DNA of 64,000 nucleotides from Candidatus Gastranaerophilales bacterium (GTDB taxonomy: Bacteria; Cyanobacteriota; Vampirovibrionia; Gastranaerophilales; Gastranaerophilaceae): positions 1 to 64,000 of the forward strand of contig CALUVH010000005.1 of NCBI GenBank assembly GCA_944324175.1. Direction: 5' to 3'. The first letter of the stretch is position 1. The number at the start of each line of letters is the position of its first letter. The notes under the pieces are model-generated. The model made no database searches. It was not told where the DNA came from and was given only the letters and a program-made list of their open reading frames with translations. Below are positions 47,711 through 56,904 of the stretch, piece after piece. A program made the translations under genes and the position numbers.

Positions 47711-48811
47711 CTAGTCACCAAAACACCTTGCGCGGTGGTCAGGGTAGCTCACGCCGAAGATACTCCAGTTACTGCTGGAAGAGTGGAAGCTGCGTCTGTA
47801 TGCGTAGTAGTCGGTACCGTAGGGCTCACTCGACCAATAGTACCAGTCGTTAGTGGACCAGTTGAGTTGAGTTGCTCTGTCTGCATCCAGAGTTATGCCG
47901 CTGCGGTTTTCTTGTGCTCCTATCGGAGTATCTTGTTTGTAAATATATGTCGCTACATCTGCTAATTCTTGTGGGGTTGATAGGTGCATTCCATTCTCTG
48001 CGCATGCTTTCTTTGCTCCCGCCCATCGGTTATTTGAACAGTATAAAGTTGACATATAACGGTTATCATAGTCATGGTCAGGACTTCCTATACACGTGTT
48101 TATTGGGGTTATTTGATATATGTCGCTTGCCGCTATACACTGCTCGCCAAACTTCATATCACAGGTTGAGATTGTTGCATTCTTTAGTTCTATATCATCC
48201 CCTACTCTATTCGGACCTTTCTTTCCGTTTACATCTATCAACATACTCATGCAACCTACCTGACCGCTTTGACCTTCTTGGCTAAATGGGTCGACGCTAC
48301 TACAATTCGGGTTGTATGCCATGACAACTGTTGTGCCGTCTGCTATTACAAACCCCATTGTATTCGTATTCCAGTCTTTTTGACCTAGTTTGCTTGCGGT
48401 TGTTAAAGTACTTACTTCTACTTCTGTTTCTTTGTCACCTGTTTGAACAAACTTAGGGGCGTAACAGTTTTCTAGTTTGTCGTTTTCGCAAGTTTTGATT
48501 ACTTTTACATATTTCTTAAAATAGTTCATATAATCTTCTGTACTGTTTGCTACTCCTGTCATCACGCCATCTATGTTCATTTGACGGGTTGCTTCGACAA
48601 GTTTCTTGTCCCATAAGTCTTTTGCAGTTTTCCAAGCTTTGTTGTTATGGTTCTCTATCATGCTTGGAATTGTCAATGCTGCAACTATGCCGATTACGCT
48701 CAGTGTGATTAGCACTTCCGCTAAAGTAAAGGCGGTTCTACATGCGTTTGAGTTTTGAAGTGGGTTGTGGTCATTTGTTGTGAGTGAAAATAAGTTTTTT
48801 GTGTTATTCAT
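47711..48811 (-). CDS. Pilin-like protein 2 with hypervariable C-type-lectin-like tail
   Basis: A 366-residue prepilin-like protein. The leader (about 27 residues) ends in Ala before FTLAEVLITLSVIGIVAALTIP, with Glu at +5. The exported domain holds paired cysteines and ends in a C-type-lectin-like or FGE-like segment: WAGAKKACAENGMHLSTPQEL, then WSSEPYG and a final HRARCFGD. This last 46-codon part carries the DGR-like variation pattern described separately. The ATG at 48811 follows GGAGAAGACTTG; a TTG just upstream is less likely. It is about 85 percent similar by eye to pilin-like protein 3. It is probably displayed on a type IV pilus-like fibre or the cell surface. Confidence 0.9.
   Translation of the reverse strand: MNNTKNLFSLTTNDHNPLQNSNACRTAFTLAEVLITLSVIGIVAALTIPSMIENHNNKAWKTAKDLWDKKLVEATRQMNIDGVMTGVANSTEDYMNYFKKYVKVIKTCENDKLENCYAPKFVQTGDKETEVEVSTLTTASKLGQKDWNTNTMGFVIADGTTVVMAYNPNCSSVDPFSQEGQSGQVGCMSMLIDVNGKKGPNRVGDDIELKNATISTCDMKFGEQCIAASDIYQITPINTCIGSPDHDYDNRYMSTLYCSNNRWAGAKKACAENGMHLSTPQELADVATYIYKQDTPIGAQENRSGITLDADRATQLNWSTNDWYYWSSEPYGTDYYAYRRSFHSSSSNWSIFGVSYPDHRARCFGD
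47723..47860 (-). other. Putative DGR variable region of pilin-like gene 2
   Basis: The last 46 codons before the final residues (from Trp-Ser-Thr-Asn to Arg-Cys). Compared with the 57257-57391 region, 27 codons are identical in nucleotides, two differ silently, 16 differ in amino acid, and one is an indel. Fourteen of the 16 are NNC in both genes, varying only at bases 1 and 2. That is the signature of adenine mutagenesis of AAC codons in a template repeat. Confidence 0.75.
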
Positions 48812-49108
48812 CAAGTCTTCTCCTTTTATTTTTCTGACTATTAATTCCTTTTATTAAATAATTCTACCTTTTGAGCTGATTTACTGCTTTTTATACACAT
48901 CAACACAAGTTCGCTAACTTGTGTCTTTTTATTCATCTGCGTAAAACGCTTTTGCTGAGCCTTTAGAAGTTGCCCCCCCCCCCGTGAAGACCTGTGTCAC
49001 AAGGCTTTTCAGGCACTAACTCCATGCCTGCATATTCTTCCAACCTGATTATATTTCTAAACGTAGTACTCATATTTCGATTATAACGTATTTTTTGAAG
49101 CTCCGCAA
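48812..49108 (-). promoter_or_regulatory. Promoter and long leader of pilin-like gene 2
   Basis: TTGCGG (49103-49108) and TATAAT (49080-49085) are 17 bp apart on the minus strand; the leader is about 260 nt. A G tract (48973-48983) lies in the loop of a stem AGCCTT (48958-48963) / AAGGCT (49001-49006), followed towards the gene by a hairpin ACACAAGTT/AACTTGTGT near 48900-48925. The upstream part is strongly similar to the leader of gene 3. Confidence 0.8.
48973..48983 (-). repeat. Poly-G tract (11 G on the coding strand) in pilin leader 2
   Basis: Eleven C on the plus strand, 162 bp upstream of the pilin-like ATG and downstream of the promoter, thus inside the transcribed leader. Confidence 0.95.
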
Positions 49109-49295
49109 GGGGGACGGTAAAATTTCCTTCGTTCGCACGAAAAAAGCCTCAATTTTCAACACTGCAAGGCTTCGCATTTCGTAACAAATTTTCAATAATA
49201 AAAAAACTTTATAATGAACTATACCTATCTGACAGGGGAAAAATATAACTTTTTGAAACTTTTCAAGTATAATAGAAAAAAGAAGGAGGTTTTTT

Positions 49296-49682
49296 ATGAA
49301 ATTTTTACATTCAATGATTAGAGTCAAAGATATTGATGCTTCATTAAAATTCTACACCGAGCTTTTGAATATGAAAGTAGAAAAGAAAAAAAGGCTTGAA
49401 GATTGTGAATTGTATTTTTTGAATGACGAAGAAAACAGTGGACCACAATTAGAGCTTACTTATAATGATGAAACACCTGAAGGTGGTTATGAATGCGGTA
49501 GTGCGTTTGGACATTTTGCTTTTTCAGTGAAATCTTTGGATGATTTTAGCAAAAAGTTACATTCTTTAGGTTATGAATATTTATATGAACCGTTTGATTT
49601 GAACGGAAAAGGTACAAAAATCGCGTTTATAAAAGATCCTGACGGTAATGAAATTGAACTTATTGAAAAAGTTGTTTGGTAA
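49296..49682 (+). CDS. gloA: Lactoylglutathione lyase-like glyoxalase I
   Basis: A 128-residue vicinal-oxygen-chelate protein with the glyoxalase I pattern: metal ligands His in FLHSMIRV, Glu in QLELTYN, His in GHFAFSV and Glu in EIELIEK. It converts the hemithioacetal of methylglyoxal and a thiol to a lactoyl-thioester. AAGGAGGT precedes the ATG. The GTKIAFIKDPDGNEIEL stretch matches GloA well. It stands alone between the pilin-like gene 2 promoter region and a strong terminator. Confidence 0.92.
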   Translation: MKFLHSMIRVKDIDASLKFYTELLNMKVEKKKRLEDCELYFLNDEENSGPQLELTYNDETPEGGYECGSAFGHFAFSVKSLDDFSKKLHSLGYEYLYEPFDLNGKGTKIAFIKDPDGNEIELIEKVVW

Positions 49683-49691
49683 AAATCATAC

Positions 49692-49724
49692 ACGGCGCTT
49701 GAGGCTTCCTCAAGCGCCGTTTTC
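49692..49724. terminator. Strong bidirectional terminator
   Basis: ACGGCGCTTGAGG / CCTCAAGCGCCGT, a GC-rich 13-bp stem with T residues after it, between convergent gloA and the TPR gene. Confidence 0.9.
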
Positions 49725-49738
49725 AAACTTTAATAAAA

Positions 49739-51292
49739 TCACGCTAGTGAATTTAATTTTTCATTAATTTCATTCATCAAATTAACATCATCAGTCTGAC
49801 GTGCGTAGCTTTGTGCTTTTGTCAAAAGTCCGCGAGCTTTTGATGGGTTGTTGTAGTCGAGCATAATTTCTGCGGCTTCCTTGTAATTTTGAGCTACCTT
49901 TAGCGGAGAATCCGCATCGGCGTAATGCTGTACTGCTTTTGAGTACGAATGAAGTGCTTCTTGAGGCTCACCAAATTTCTCGTATGCTCCTGCCATACTT
50001 GATGAGATAAAACCTTTTACCTTTGAATTGTCAGTTTGCTCTGCCAGTTCATCAGCCATCGTATAGTAATCAAAAGATTGCTGCTCATACATATCTGTAT
50101 AAATATTTCCCATTCTGGTCAAGGATACTGATTGCGCAGTGAGGTTATCAGATTCGCCTGCAAAAGAAATTGAATTGAAATAATGATCCAATGCAGGTGT
50201 AATTTGATTTACATCATCGTATATTTGTGCCATTGAGTAGTGTACTTTGGTTTTTATATTGTTATCAGAAGTATTTTCAAGGGATTTGTTATAACTTTTA
50301 AGTGCTTGAGCATAAAAATCATGATCATCATAAATTTTTCCTACTTCATAGAAAATTTTTGATTTTGTCTCAGTATCTCCGACTTCATCAGCGCGCTGCA
50401 ATGCTTGTTGGAATTTTGCAAGTGCTTTTTTAGGCTCATTAGCATAAGTTAATTTTTTTGATTCTATGAATAATGATTTTAACTCTTTATCTTGAGGGAT
50501 AAGAGATGTTATTTTTGACTCTGTTGCAATTTCCTGCTCTACAGGCTCAGTTATAGTCTGAGCAACTGCTGATTTTTCTTCTGTTTTTTCAGATTCTTTT
50601 ACTGAACCTTCAGGAAATTTTACTAAAAACTGCTTATTGATGTTATTTTCATCATACTTGAAATCTATCTGCTGCAAAAATAGCGCATCTACCCAATTTT
50701 CTACAACCTTTGACTCTTTGTTTAAAGTTTTAGAGATGTAGTTATCTAAAATTGTAGATGCATTTTTCAGGTTTGATTTGATTAATTTAGTGTTTGGATT
50801 ATCTTTTCTGACTTGTTTTTCAACAAGTGCAAGATACCCATCGACTTCTTCTTTAAGGTCTGTAGGGGTACCTATCGCAAGTGCTGTGTTATTAAAGTCT
50901 TTTAAGATTTGGGCAATATTAATTGTTGAACTGCGTTTAAGTTCATTTGAATATGAATTTACTTGAGTAGTTGATGTATTTGAAGATGTCTGAGCTGATG
51001 CACTTTTACGCTGTGCTACTTGGCCTTGAATTTGACTGCGCATGGACTGCCAGTCTACTTGATTTTCTTTTTGGTAGGCTTGAGAGTATGAAGATCTTTG
51101 TGGACGGTTTTGCTCTACGTACTGAAGCCCTTTGCTTTTCGAGTTGGAATTCGATTGTTCTTCACGCTGGGTCTGCGTAGCTGATTTTGAGGTGTCGTCA
51201 TCTTGTTTTTTCTTGACTGCACCGCGTCCATCTCTTACTATATAAGGTTTTTGAAAAATCCCGTTTAGCAAAATTCCCTCAATTCTACCCAA
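49739..51292 (-). CDS. Cytoplasmic TPR protein with disordered N-terminus
   Basis: A 517-residue protein without a signal peptide. The first 115 residues are polar, Gln/Ser/Lys-rich and probably disordered. A helical middle domain at about 115-215 is followed by an acidic linker, then seven or so TPR units from about 275 to the end, for example KALAKFQQALQRADEVGD and YAQALKSYNKSLENTSDN. The repeats are of the 40-residue Rapsyn/LGN-like type, which bind peptides. It is probably a scaffold or regulator; partner unknown. The 130-bp gap upstream shows no feature. Confidence 0.82.
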   Translation of the reverse strand: MGRIEGILLNGIFQKPYIVRDGRGAVKKKQDDDTSKSATQTQREEQSNSNSKSKGLQYVEQNRPQRSSYSQAYQKENQVDWQSMRSQIQGQVAQRKSASAQTSSNTSTTQVNSYSNELKRSSTINIAQILKDFNNTALAIGTPTDLKEEVDGYLALVEKQVRKDNPNTKLIKSNLKNASTILDNYISKTLNKESKVVENWVDALFLQQIDFKYDENNINKQFLVKFPEGSVKESEKTEEKSAVAQTITEPVEQEIATESKITSLIPQDKELKSLFIESKKLTYANEPKKALAKFQQALQRADEVGDTETKSKIFYEVGKIYDDHDFYAQALKSYNKSLENTSDNNIKTKVHYSMAQIYDDVNQITPALDHYFNSISFAGESDNLTAQSVSLTRMGNIYTDMYEQQSFDYYTMADELAEQTDNSKVKGFISSSMAGAYEKFGEPQEALHSYSKAVQHYADADSPLKVAQNYKEAAEIMLDYNNPSKARGLLTKAQSYARQTDDVNLMNEINEKLNSLA

Positions 51293-51422
51293 GTTTGGTA
51301 ATTCTACTATACATTAATTACTAACTACTTTGGTCATACTTTTGTATGAATTTCTACAACATGTATTTAAGGGTAATTTTTTTCATGTCAAGTGTTGATA
51401 TTAAAGAATTTGCTCCCGACAA

Positions 51423-53195
51423 TTAAGGTCTTAAAATAAGCATTTCACAATTTTTGCAATCGAATTCAAGCGGATATTTTTTACCTTTTTCATCAATTAA
51501 GAATAGTTTTTTTGTTGATTTACACATATTGAAAGCATATTTTAAGCAGTGCTTAGTCCGCATAAGCTCGGCATTTTCTTTTTTAACCATCCCGCATTCA
51601 AAAGCTTTTTCACTAATTTCACAGTTACATTTCGAATAAAATATTTTAGCCAATTCATTATATACGTTTGCATGATAGTCGTAATTTTTCATAGGGAATT
51701 GTGCGTATTTTAGTGGCTTTTGAAACTCTCGAGGGTAATTTTTTAACCTTTCTTCCATCAGTTTGTCTAGAATTTCCCGTCGCAACCTGTTAATTTCAGC
51801 TAAAGGCATAAACGGCAATTCCCCAATAATCAAGATATCTTGTACGTAAAAATCGCTTTCACCTGTCTTTTTCATCTGCATAATGAAGTTTTCACGCATT
51901 TTATCAGGATTTTTAGCTGCTTCCTTGATTTCCACATCGATTTGCACAGTATTATTATCTTCATCTACCACAGATAAAATACCTGATTGATATCTGAAAT
52001 CAATTTTTATACGTCTTTTAGTTTTAGAATTAGTGAGTTGTCTTTCAAACTCAAAATCTAAATTCCGATAGATGACCTCACCGACTTTGATATTATTCAT
52101 TTTGTTAGGGAAAATACGCCCGCCCTCGACTTTATTTACAAGGCATCCGCAAAGCTCATCCGATGAGTAATAACAAAGCCCGTCTTGAGAATTGACCTTA
52201 ACTTTCGAACTATCAAGTTCGAAACAATCCTTATACACTTTTTTCACCACTCCAAGTCTTTCACCTAAAGCCTTGGGACTGTCAAAATTGTAACATTTTT
52301 TCCTGCCTGTCAAAAAATAATCGGTAAAACCGCGGTTAAAACTCTTGTTTACATCCGGAGTAAAATCAAGAAAAACTTTTCCTGAGGAGGTCTTTTCACA
52401 GCACTCATTAATTTTTTGACGATAGTATGCAACAACATTTTTTACATAATTCTCATCTTTCAAGCGTCCTTCGATTTTAAAAGACTTTACTCCAGCTTCA
52501 ATAAGTTTGGGAATATGTTCAGAAGCGTTGAAATCACGCATGCTCAATAAGTGTTTATCCTTAGCGATTATATTTCCTTTTTCGTCAACTAATGTATATT
52601 TTTTCCGACAAGGCTGCGCGCATTCCCCTCGATTGGCAGATCTTCCGCCTATATATTGACTTAAGTAACACTGTCCGCTGTAGCTGACACATAACGCTCC
52701 ATGAATAAATGTCTCCACCTCAGCTTTGAGCGAGGCACATACTTTTTGAATTTCTTCAACTGAAAGCTCTCGAGCCAGTATAACCCGAGATATTCCAAGT
52801 TTATCAAAAAATTTGACTTTTTCTAATTTACGATTATCGCACTGAGTACTTGCATGAATTACAATCGGAGGGATTTCGCCTCTCATCGCAAGCTCGATAA
52901 TTCCCATATCTTGAACTATAATCGCATCGACACCAATTTCATACAATTTTTTTATAAGCTCTTTTGCCTGCTGCAACTCACCATCTGTCAAAATCGTATT
53001 TATGGTTACATGAACTTTTACATAAAAACGATGTGCATATTCTACAATACTTTTAATATCTTCAATGGAATTAGAAGCGTTTTTTCTGGCGCCAAAATCC
53101 AAAGCTCCGATATACACAGCATCAGCACCGCAATCAATTGCACTAATCGCCGTGTCTTTGTCTTTTGCAGGTGCTAAAAGTTCAACTTTTTTCAT
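51423..53195 (-). CDS. Peptidase U32-family protein (RlhA/YhbU-like)
   Basis: A 590-residue U32 protein. The N-terminal TIM-barrel-like domain begins VELLAPAKDKDTAISAI and holds the family signature FIHGALCVSYSGQCYLS and ANRGECAQPCRKKY, whose cysteines probably bind an Fe-S cluster. A long C-terminal extension ends in further paired Cys (MRTKHCLKYAFNMC, DCKNCEML). Members called collagenase-like are now linked mainly to RNA hydroxylation (RlhA in E. coli modifies 23S rRNA), so a tRNA or rRNA modification role is more likely than proteolysis. It lies a few bases after the small gene at 53203. Confidence 0.88.
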   Translation of the reverse strand: MKKVELLAPAKDKDTAISAIDCGADAVYIGALDFGARKNASNSIEDIKSIVEYAHRFYVKVHVTINTILTDGELQQAKELIKKLYEIGVDAIIVQDMGIIELAMRGEIPPIVIHASTQCDNRKLEKVKFFDKLGISRVILARELSVEEIQKVCASLKAEVETFIHGALCVSYSGQCYLSQYIGGRSANRGECAQPCRKKYTLVDEKGNIIAKDKHLLSMRDFNASEHIPKLIEAGVKSFKIEGRLKDENYVKNVVAYYRQKINECCEKTSSGKVFLDFTPDVNKSFNRGFTDYFLTGRKKCYNFDSPKALGERLGVVKKVYKDCFELDSSKVKVNSQDGLCYYSSDELCGCLVNKVEGGRIFPNKMNNIKVGEVIYRNLDFEFERQLTNSKTKRRIKIDFRYQSGILSVVDEDNNTVQIDVEIKEAAKNPDKMRENFIMQMKKTGESDFYVQDILIIGELPFMPLAEINRLRREILDKLMEERLKNYPREFQKPLKYAQFPMKNYDYHANVYNELAKIFYSKCNCEISEKAFECGMVKKENAELMRTKHCLKYAFNMCKSTKKLFLIDEKGKKYPLEFDCKNCEMLILRP

Positions 53196-53202
53196 ACACA
53201 GA

Positions 53203-53502
53203 TTATAACATCAAATCAAGATTTTTACCAAGCTCAGAATAATCAACACTGCCAATAAATTTTCCATCAGCTTTGTAAAAAGAATCCGTTATCAAATTTT
53301 CATTTTCATCATACTTTGAAATTCTAACAGGTTTTGTACCATTTGAGTTCATAAATACATCTTTTTTAACACGCCCTGTCTTTCTGTCAAATTCAGAAGC
53401 CAGAGTCAAAATTCCATTTTTATCATAAAATTTTTTAACGAGTTTGTCTGCCTTTAAAACAATCTTTTGAGGCGAGTTATATTTCGGGGTAATCTTCATC
53501 AT
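53203..53502 (-). CDS. Small hypothetical protein with MORN-like beta repeats
   Basis: A 99-residue protein I do not recognise. Its sequence has the rhythm of short beta-hairpin repeats (KKFYDKNGILTLASEFD, ISKYDENENLITDSFY) like MORN or toxin-antitoxin-associated YwqK repeats. GGAAGATAATATT precedes tandem ATG codons at 53502 and 53499. It is immediately upstream of the U32 gene (7 bp), so the two are likely co-transcribed; a terminator stands on its upstream side. Confidence 0.7.
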   Translation of the reverse strand: MMKITPKYNSPQKIVLKADKLVKKFYDKNGILTLASEFDRKTGRVKKDVFMNSNGTKPVRISKYDENENLITDSFYKADGKFIGSVDYSELGKNLDLML

Positions 53503-53541
53503 AATATTATCTTCCTTCCGAGATAATTATATATAAAAAAC

Positions 53542-53572
53542 AAGAAACCGTCTTTGTATAAGACGGTTTCTT
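53542..53572. terminator. Terminator after the iron alcohol dehydrogenase gene
   Basis: AAGAAACCGTCTT / AAGACGGTTTCTT, a 13-bp perfect stem with a 5-nt loop, followed on the minus strand by GTTTTTTATAT. Confidence 0.9.
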
Positions 53573-53595
53573 AACTTATCTTAAAAAATTATAAC

Positions 53596-54804
53596 TTATA
53601 GAGGTCTTAGTGAGTTTCTATAAATTGCCTCTACGACATCACGTCCGTTACCACTAGGCGCGATATCAAGTAACCCGCTCAATGAAGGAGTTGTATAGAC
53701 TAAATCTACCAATTTTTCAACATCAGCATCGCTAAATCCTTCATCTTCAAGTTTTTCAGGTACCCCCACAGATTTTAACCACTCTTGTACACCTTTAGCA
53801 GCTTTTTCAGCTTCAGAAGCATCACCTTTCAAGTCTGATACAATCGGTGAAAGGATATCAGCCAAGATATTTGCCTTATCTTTGTAAATAGTTTTGATTA
53901 CAGCAGGTAGTAATATCGCAAGTCCAAGACCGTGAGATAACTCAGGTTTAACCGCACTTAAAGGATGTTCAAGAGCGTGAGTATAATGCAATAATCCGTT
54001 ATCAAAACATACACCACCCATCATAGCAGCATACGCTAAGAAATATCTTGCTTCTAAATCATCAGGATTTTCAATAGCTTTTGGTAAATATTGATGTACA
54101 AGTGCTATCACTTCTCTTGCAAGTGTCACACAATAAGGAGAAAGCACAGCACTTGTAGCAGCTTCTACAACATGGTTTACTGCATCTATCGAAACATATC
54201 TTGTCTGTTTCGGTGACAATTTCACCATTAACTGAGGATCATCAATTGCATACATTGGATAAATACAATCATAAGCAATAGCCGGTTTAAAATTCTTTTC
54301 AGGCACTGTCACAACTGCAAATCTGTTTGTTTCTGTACCAGTACCATGAGTTAAATTTATTGATACAATCGGCGCAGCCTTATCAGGTGTGAATGTAAAT
54401 TCATAAATATCATTAGCAGTTTTGTCTGGATACTCAAGCAAAATTGCAACTGATTTACCCGCATCGGTAGGAGAACCGCCTCCAATTGCTATTACAGCTT
54501 TTGCACCAAATTCTTTTGCAATTTTAGTAGCATCATTTACATGATGAGTAGTCGGGTTTGGAGTTACCTGATCATAATTTACATAACCGATACCACTATC
54601 TTTCAATGCCTTTTCTACATAATCCCAAGCACCGGTTGCTTTATAAGCATTGCGACCTGACATAACTATAACTTTGTCAATACCTTTTGATTTCAAATCT
54701 TTTGCGATGTCATTGATTTTTTGTATCGCCCCAACACCAAAAAATACACTGGTTCTTGTACGTATTTCGCGTACTTCGTTAATGTTAATGTCTTTTTCCC
54801 ACAT
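53596..54804 (-). CDS. Iron-containing alcohol dehydrogenase
   Basis: A 402-residue type III (iron-activated) alcohol dehydrogenase. The NAD-binding motif GGGSPTDAGK lies near residue 108, and metal ligands are in DAVNHVVE, THALEHPLS and SHGLGLA. Members interconvert aldehydes and alcohols and often serve in fermentation. With D-hydroxyacid dehydrogenase and pgk nearby, a fermentative lifestyle is plausible. The substrate cannot be fixed from the sequence. AAGGAGAG precedes the ATG. Confidence 0.92.
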   Translation of the reverse strand: MWEKDININEVREIRTRTSVFFGVGAIQKINDIAKDLKSKGIDKVIVMSGRNAYKATGAWDYVEKALKDSGIGYVNYDQVTPNPTTHHVNDATKIAKEFGAKAVIAIGGGSPTDAGKSVAILLEYPDKTANDIYEFTFTPDKAAPIVSINLTHGTGTETNRFAVVTVPEKNFKPAIAYDCIYPMYAIDDPQLMVKLSPKQTRYVSIDAVNHVVEAATSAVLSPYCVTLAREVIALVHQYLPKAIENPDDLEARYFLAYAAMMGGVCFDNGLLHYTHALEHPLSAVKPELSHGLGLAILLPAVIKTIYKDKANILADILSPIVSDLKGDASEAEKAAKGVQEWLKSVGVPEKLEDEGFSDADVEKLVDLVYTTPSLSGLLDIAPSGNGRDVVEAIYRNSLRPL

Positions 54805-54883
54805 AAAAACTCTCCTTAATATCTTCTACAACATGAATTGTATCACTAATTTTTTAAAAATTCTATATTCAACACTAAAAAAG

Positions 54884-54910
54884 CAGGAGATAAATAAATT
54901 TATCTCCCGC
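54884..54910 (-). terminator. Terminator after pgk
   Basis: GGAGATAAAT / ATTTATCTCC followed on the minus strand by TGCTTTTTTAG; lies in the gap between pgk and the alcohol dehydrogenase. Confidence 0.85.
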
Positions 54911-54933
54911 AAAAATATAAGTTCTCTATAGAA

Positions 54934-56136
54934 TTACTTGTCATCCAAAGCAGCAACGCCTGGTAACACTTTTCCTTCGATAAATTCTAATGAAGCGCCA
55001 CCACCTGTAGATACGTGTGTGAAATCTTCAGCTTTACAGAATTTTTTAGCTGCTGAAACTGAATCACCACCACCGATTACAGAAGTTGCACCATTTTTGG
55101 TAGCTTCAACAATAGCTTCCAATACAGCTTTCGTACCTTCAGCAAAAGCAGGGTTTTCAAATGCGCCTACAGGGCCGTTCATCAAGATAGTTTTAGAATT
55201 TTTAAGAACTTCCGCAAAAGCTTTTCTTGATTCCATACCTGCATCTACACCTTCAAATCCGTCAGGAATTTCGTTGATTTTAACAAATTTATTTGTACCG
55301 TTACCTGAAAAATCATCTGTAACAAGTACGTCAGTAGCCATAACAAGCTTAACACCTTTATCAGCAGCTTTCTTTTCGATAGCCTTAGCTACTTCAAGCT
55401 GGTCATCTTCGCAAATTGAATTACCGATTTTACCACCGTTTGCTTTTACAAATGTATAAGCCATGCCACCACCGATAATCATGTTGTCAACTTTGTCAAG
55501 CAAGTTTTCTAACACACCGATTTTTGATGAAACTTTAGCACCGCCAACAACCGCTGTGAAAGGACGAGTCGGGTTGTCTAATGCTTGAGATAGACATCTC
55601 AATTCTTTTTCCATCAAAAGCCCTGAAACAGCCGGTTTTAAAACTTTTGCTAACTTCGCAGTTGAAGTGTGATTTCTGTGAGCAGCACCGAAAGCATCGT
55701 TTACATAAAAATCACCTAATTTCGCAAGCTCATTTGCAAATGTCATATCATCATCTTTAGCTTCTTCAGCCTTGTAGTAGCGGATGTTTTCCAATAAAGC
55801 TACCTGACCGTCTTTCAAAGCTTCCAATTCTTTTTCTGCACCTTCACCTACAGGTGTTGCAACGAACAACACTTCTTCACCCAATACTTTTGATAAGTAT
55901 TTTGCAACAGGTTCCAATGTGAATTCAGGGTTTCTTTCACCTTTTGGTCTGCCTAAGTGCGCCATTAAAATAATCTTTGCCCCTTTGTCCTTCAAAAATT
56001 GTACTGTAGGCAAAATAGCTTGAATTCTGGTATCATCAGTTACATTTTTGTCTACATCCAAAGGTACGTTGATGTCTACTCTCACCAATGCTCTTTTTCC
56101 TTGAATGTCTCCTAAATCTTTAATTGATTTTTTCAT
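54934..56136 (-). CDS. pgk: Pgk, phosphoglycerate kinase
   Basis: Glycolytic enzyme that transfers phosphate from 1,3-bisphosphoglycerate to ADP. The 400-residue protein shows the substrate-binding RVDINVPLD and [10 protein letters not shown] at the N-terminus, and the nucleotide-binding [17 protein letters not shown] and [10 protein letters not shown] in the C-terminal half. AAGGAGAAAAC precedes the ATG. gap and tpi are not adjacent. A terminator follows, so the gene is probably monocistronic. Confidence 0.97.
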   Translation of the reverse strand: MKKSIKDLGDIQGKRALVRVDINVPLDVDKNVTDDTRIQAILPTVQFLKDKGAKIILMAHLGRPKGERNPEFTLEPVAKYLSKVLGEEVLFVATPVGEGAEKELEALKDGQVALLENIRYYKAEEAKDDDMTFANELAKLGDFYVNDAFGAAHRNHTSTAKLAKVLKPAVSGLLMEKELRCLSQALDNPTRPFTAVVGGAKVSSKIGVLENLLDKVDNMIIGGGMAYTFVKANGGKIGNSICEDDQLEVAKAIEKKAADKGVKLVMATDVLVTDDFSGNGTNKFVKINEIPDGFEGVDAGMESRKAFAEVLKNSKTILMNGPVGAFENPAFAEGTKAVLEAIVEATKNGATSVIGGGDSVSAAKKFCKAEDFTHVSTGGGASLEFIEGKVLPGVAALDDK

Positions 56137-56286
56137 AAGTTTTCTCCTTATTTAAAACTTCGCAAGTAAATTTTACACAAAACAAAAATTTTACGCAATG
56201 ATACTTTTATATTCCTTAACTACCCGACTGCGTAATTCAAAATAGTAAAAACTTAAGCTAAATTATTTTTAAAAAAGGAGAGAAAA

Positions 56287-56751
56287 ATGAAAAAATACAT
56301 TCTAATCTTATCAATATCAATACTGGCATTCACTTGCGGATACTCATTAAATAACAAAGCGATTTCAGGTGACACGGATTACAAAATTGCAGTCGTGGAC
56401 TTACAACAACTCATTTCAAACTCAAATGAAGTCAAAAAGCTCAAAGCAGAGCAAGAAAAGAAAATGCAGACAATGCAATCCACCCTAGAAAAAGCACGAG
56501 TCGAAATGTCAAAAGAAACTGATAAAGACAAACTCGCAGCCATAGAAGAAAAATACAGAAACGACATCAATAGTCAAAAAACTGCCATGGAACAGGAATA
56601 CAATACAAAATTTAACGAAATTGATAAAAACATAAGAAATGCAGTGATAGAAAAAGCAAGGGCAATGAATTATAACCTTGTACTGCCTAAAAATATAGTA
56701 TTGCTTGGCGGAGATGACATAACCGCTCAAGTAGCTCAATCCGTTAAGTAA
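56287..56751 (+). CDS. OmpH/Skp-like periplasmic protein
   Basis: A 154-residue protein with a hydrophobic N-terminal signal (about residues 1-21) and a long helical hairpin typical of OmpH/Skp: AVVDLQQLISNSNEVKKLKA opening, then a charged coiled coil, then ARAMNYNLVLPKNIVLLGGDDIT. Skp trimers hold unfolded outer-membrane proteins. bamA is not adjacent, unlike the usual place of skp. A Cys near residue 17 sits in a poor lipobox. AAAGGAGAG precedes the ATG. Confidence 0.82.
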   Translation: MKKYILILSISILAFTCGYSLNNKAISGDTDYKIAVVDLQQLISNSNEVKKLKAEQEKKMQTMQSTLEKARVEMSKETDKDKLAAIEEKYRNDINSQKTAMEQEYNTKFNEIDKNIRNAVIEKARAMNYNLVLPKNIVLLGGDDITAQVAQSVK

Positions 56752-56792
56752 GATTTCGTTAGGGTAGAAACCACAAATTTAGAAAACAGCTA

Positions 56793-56846
56793 AGCCGTAA
56801 GGCTCTATTATATAATTATACACAACAGGTGCCGATTAGACACCTG
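56793..56846. repeat. Dual-hairpin interspersed repeat, copy 3
   Basis: AGCCGTAAGGCT at 56793-56804 and CAGGTG...CACCTG at 56826-56846, matching the pairs at 18395 and 47048 in order and spacing. It lies 3' of pilin-like gene 3, beyond the GC-rich segment. Confidence 0.75.
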
Positions 56847-56904
56847 CGTGTTGTTGTTTCAAAACATTATTTGCATTATGTACATTGTACAAGCACATCG
56901 TCAC

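Noticed and set aside
47872-48285. Long plus-strand frame opposite pilin-like gene 2 (and a similar one at 57481-57822)
   Set aside because: Both are antisense shadows of conserved pilin coding sequence, with Leu/Tyr/Cys-rich composition and no start signals.
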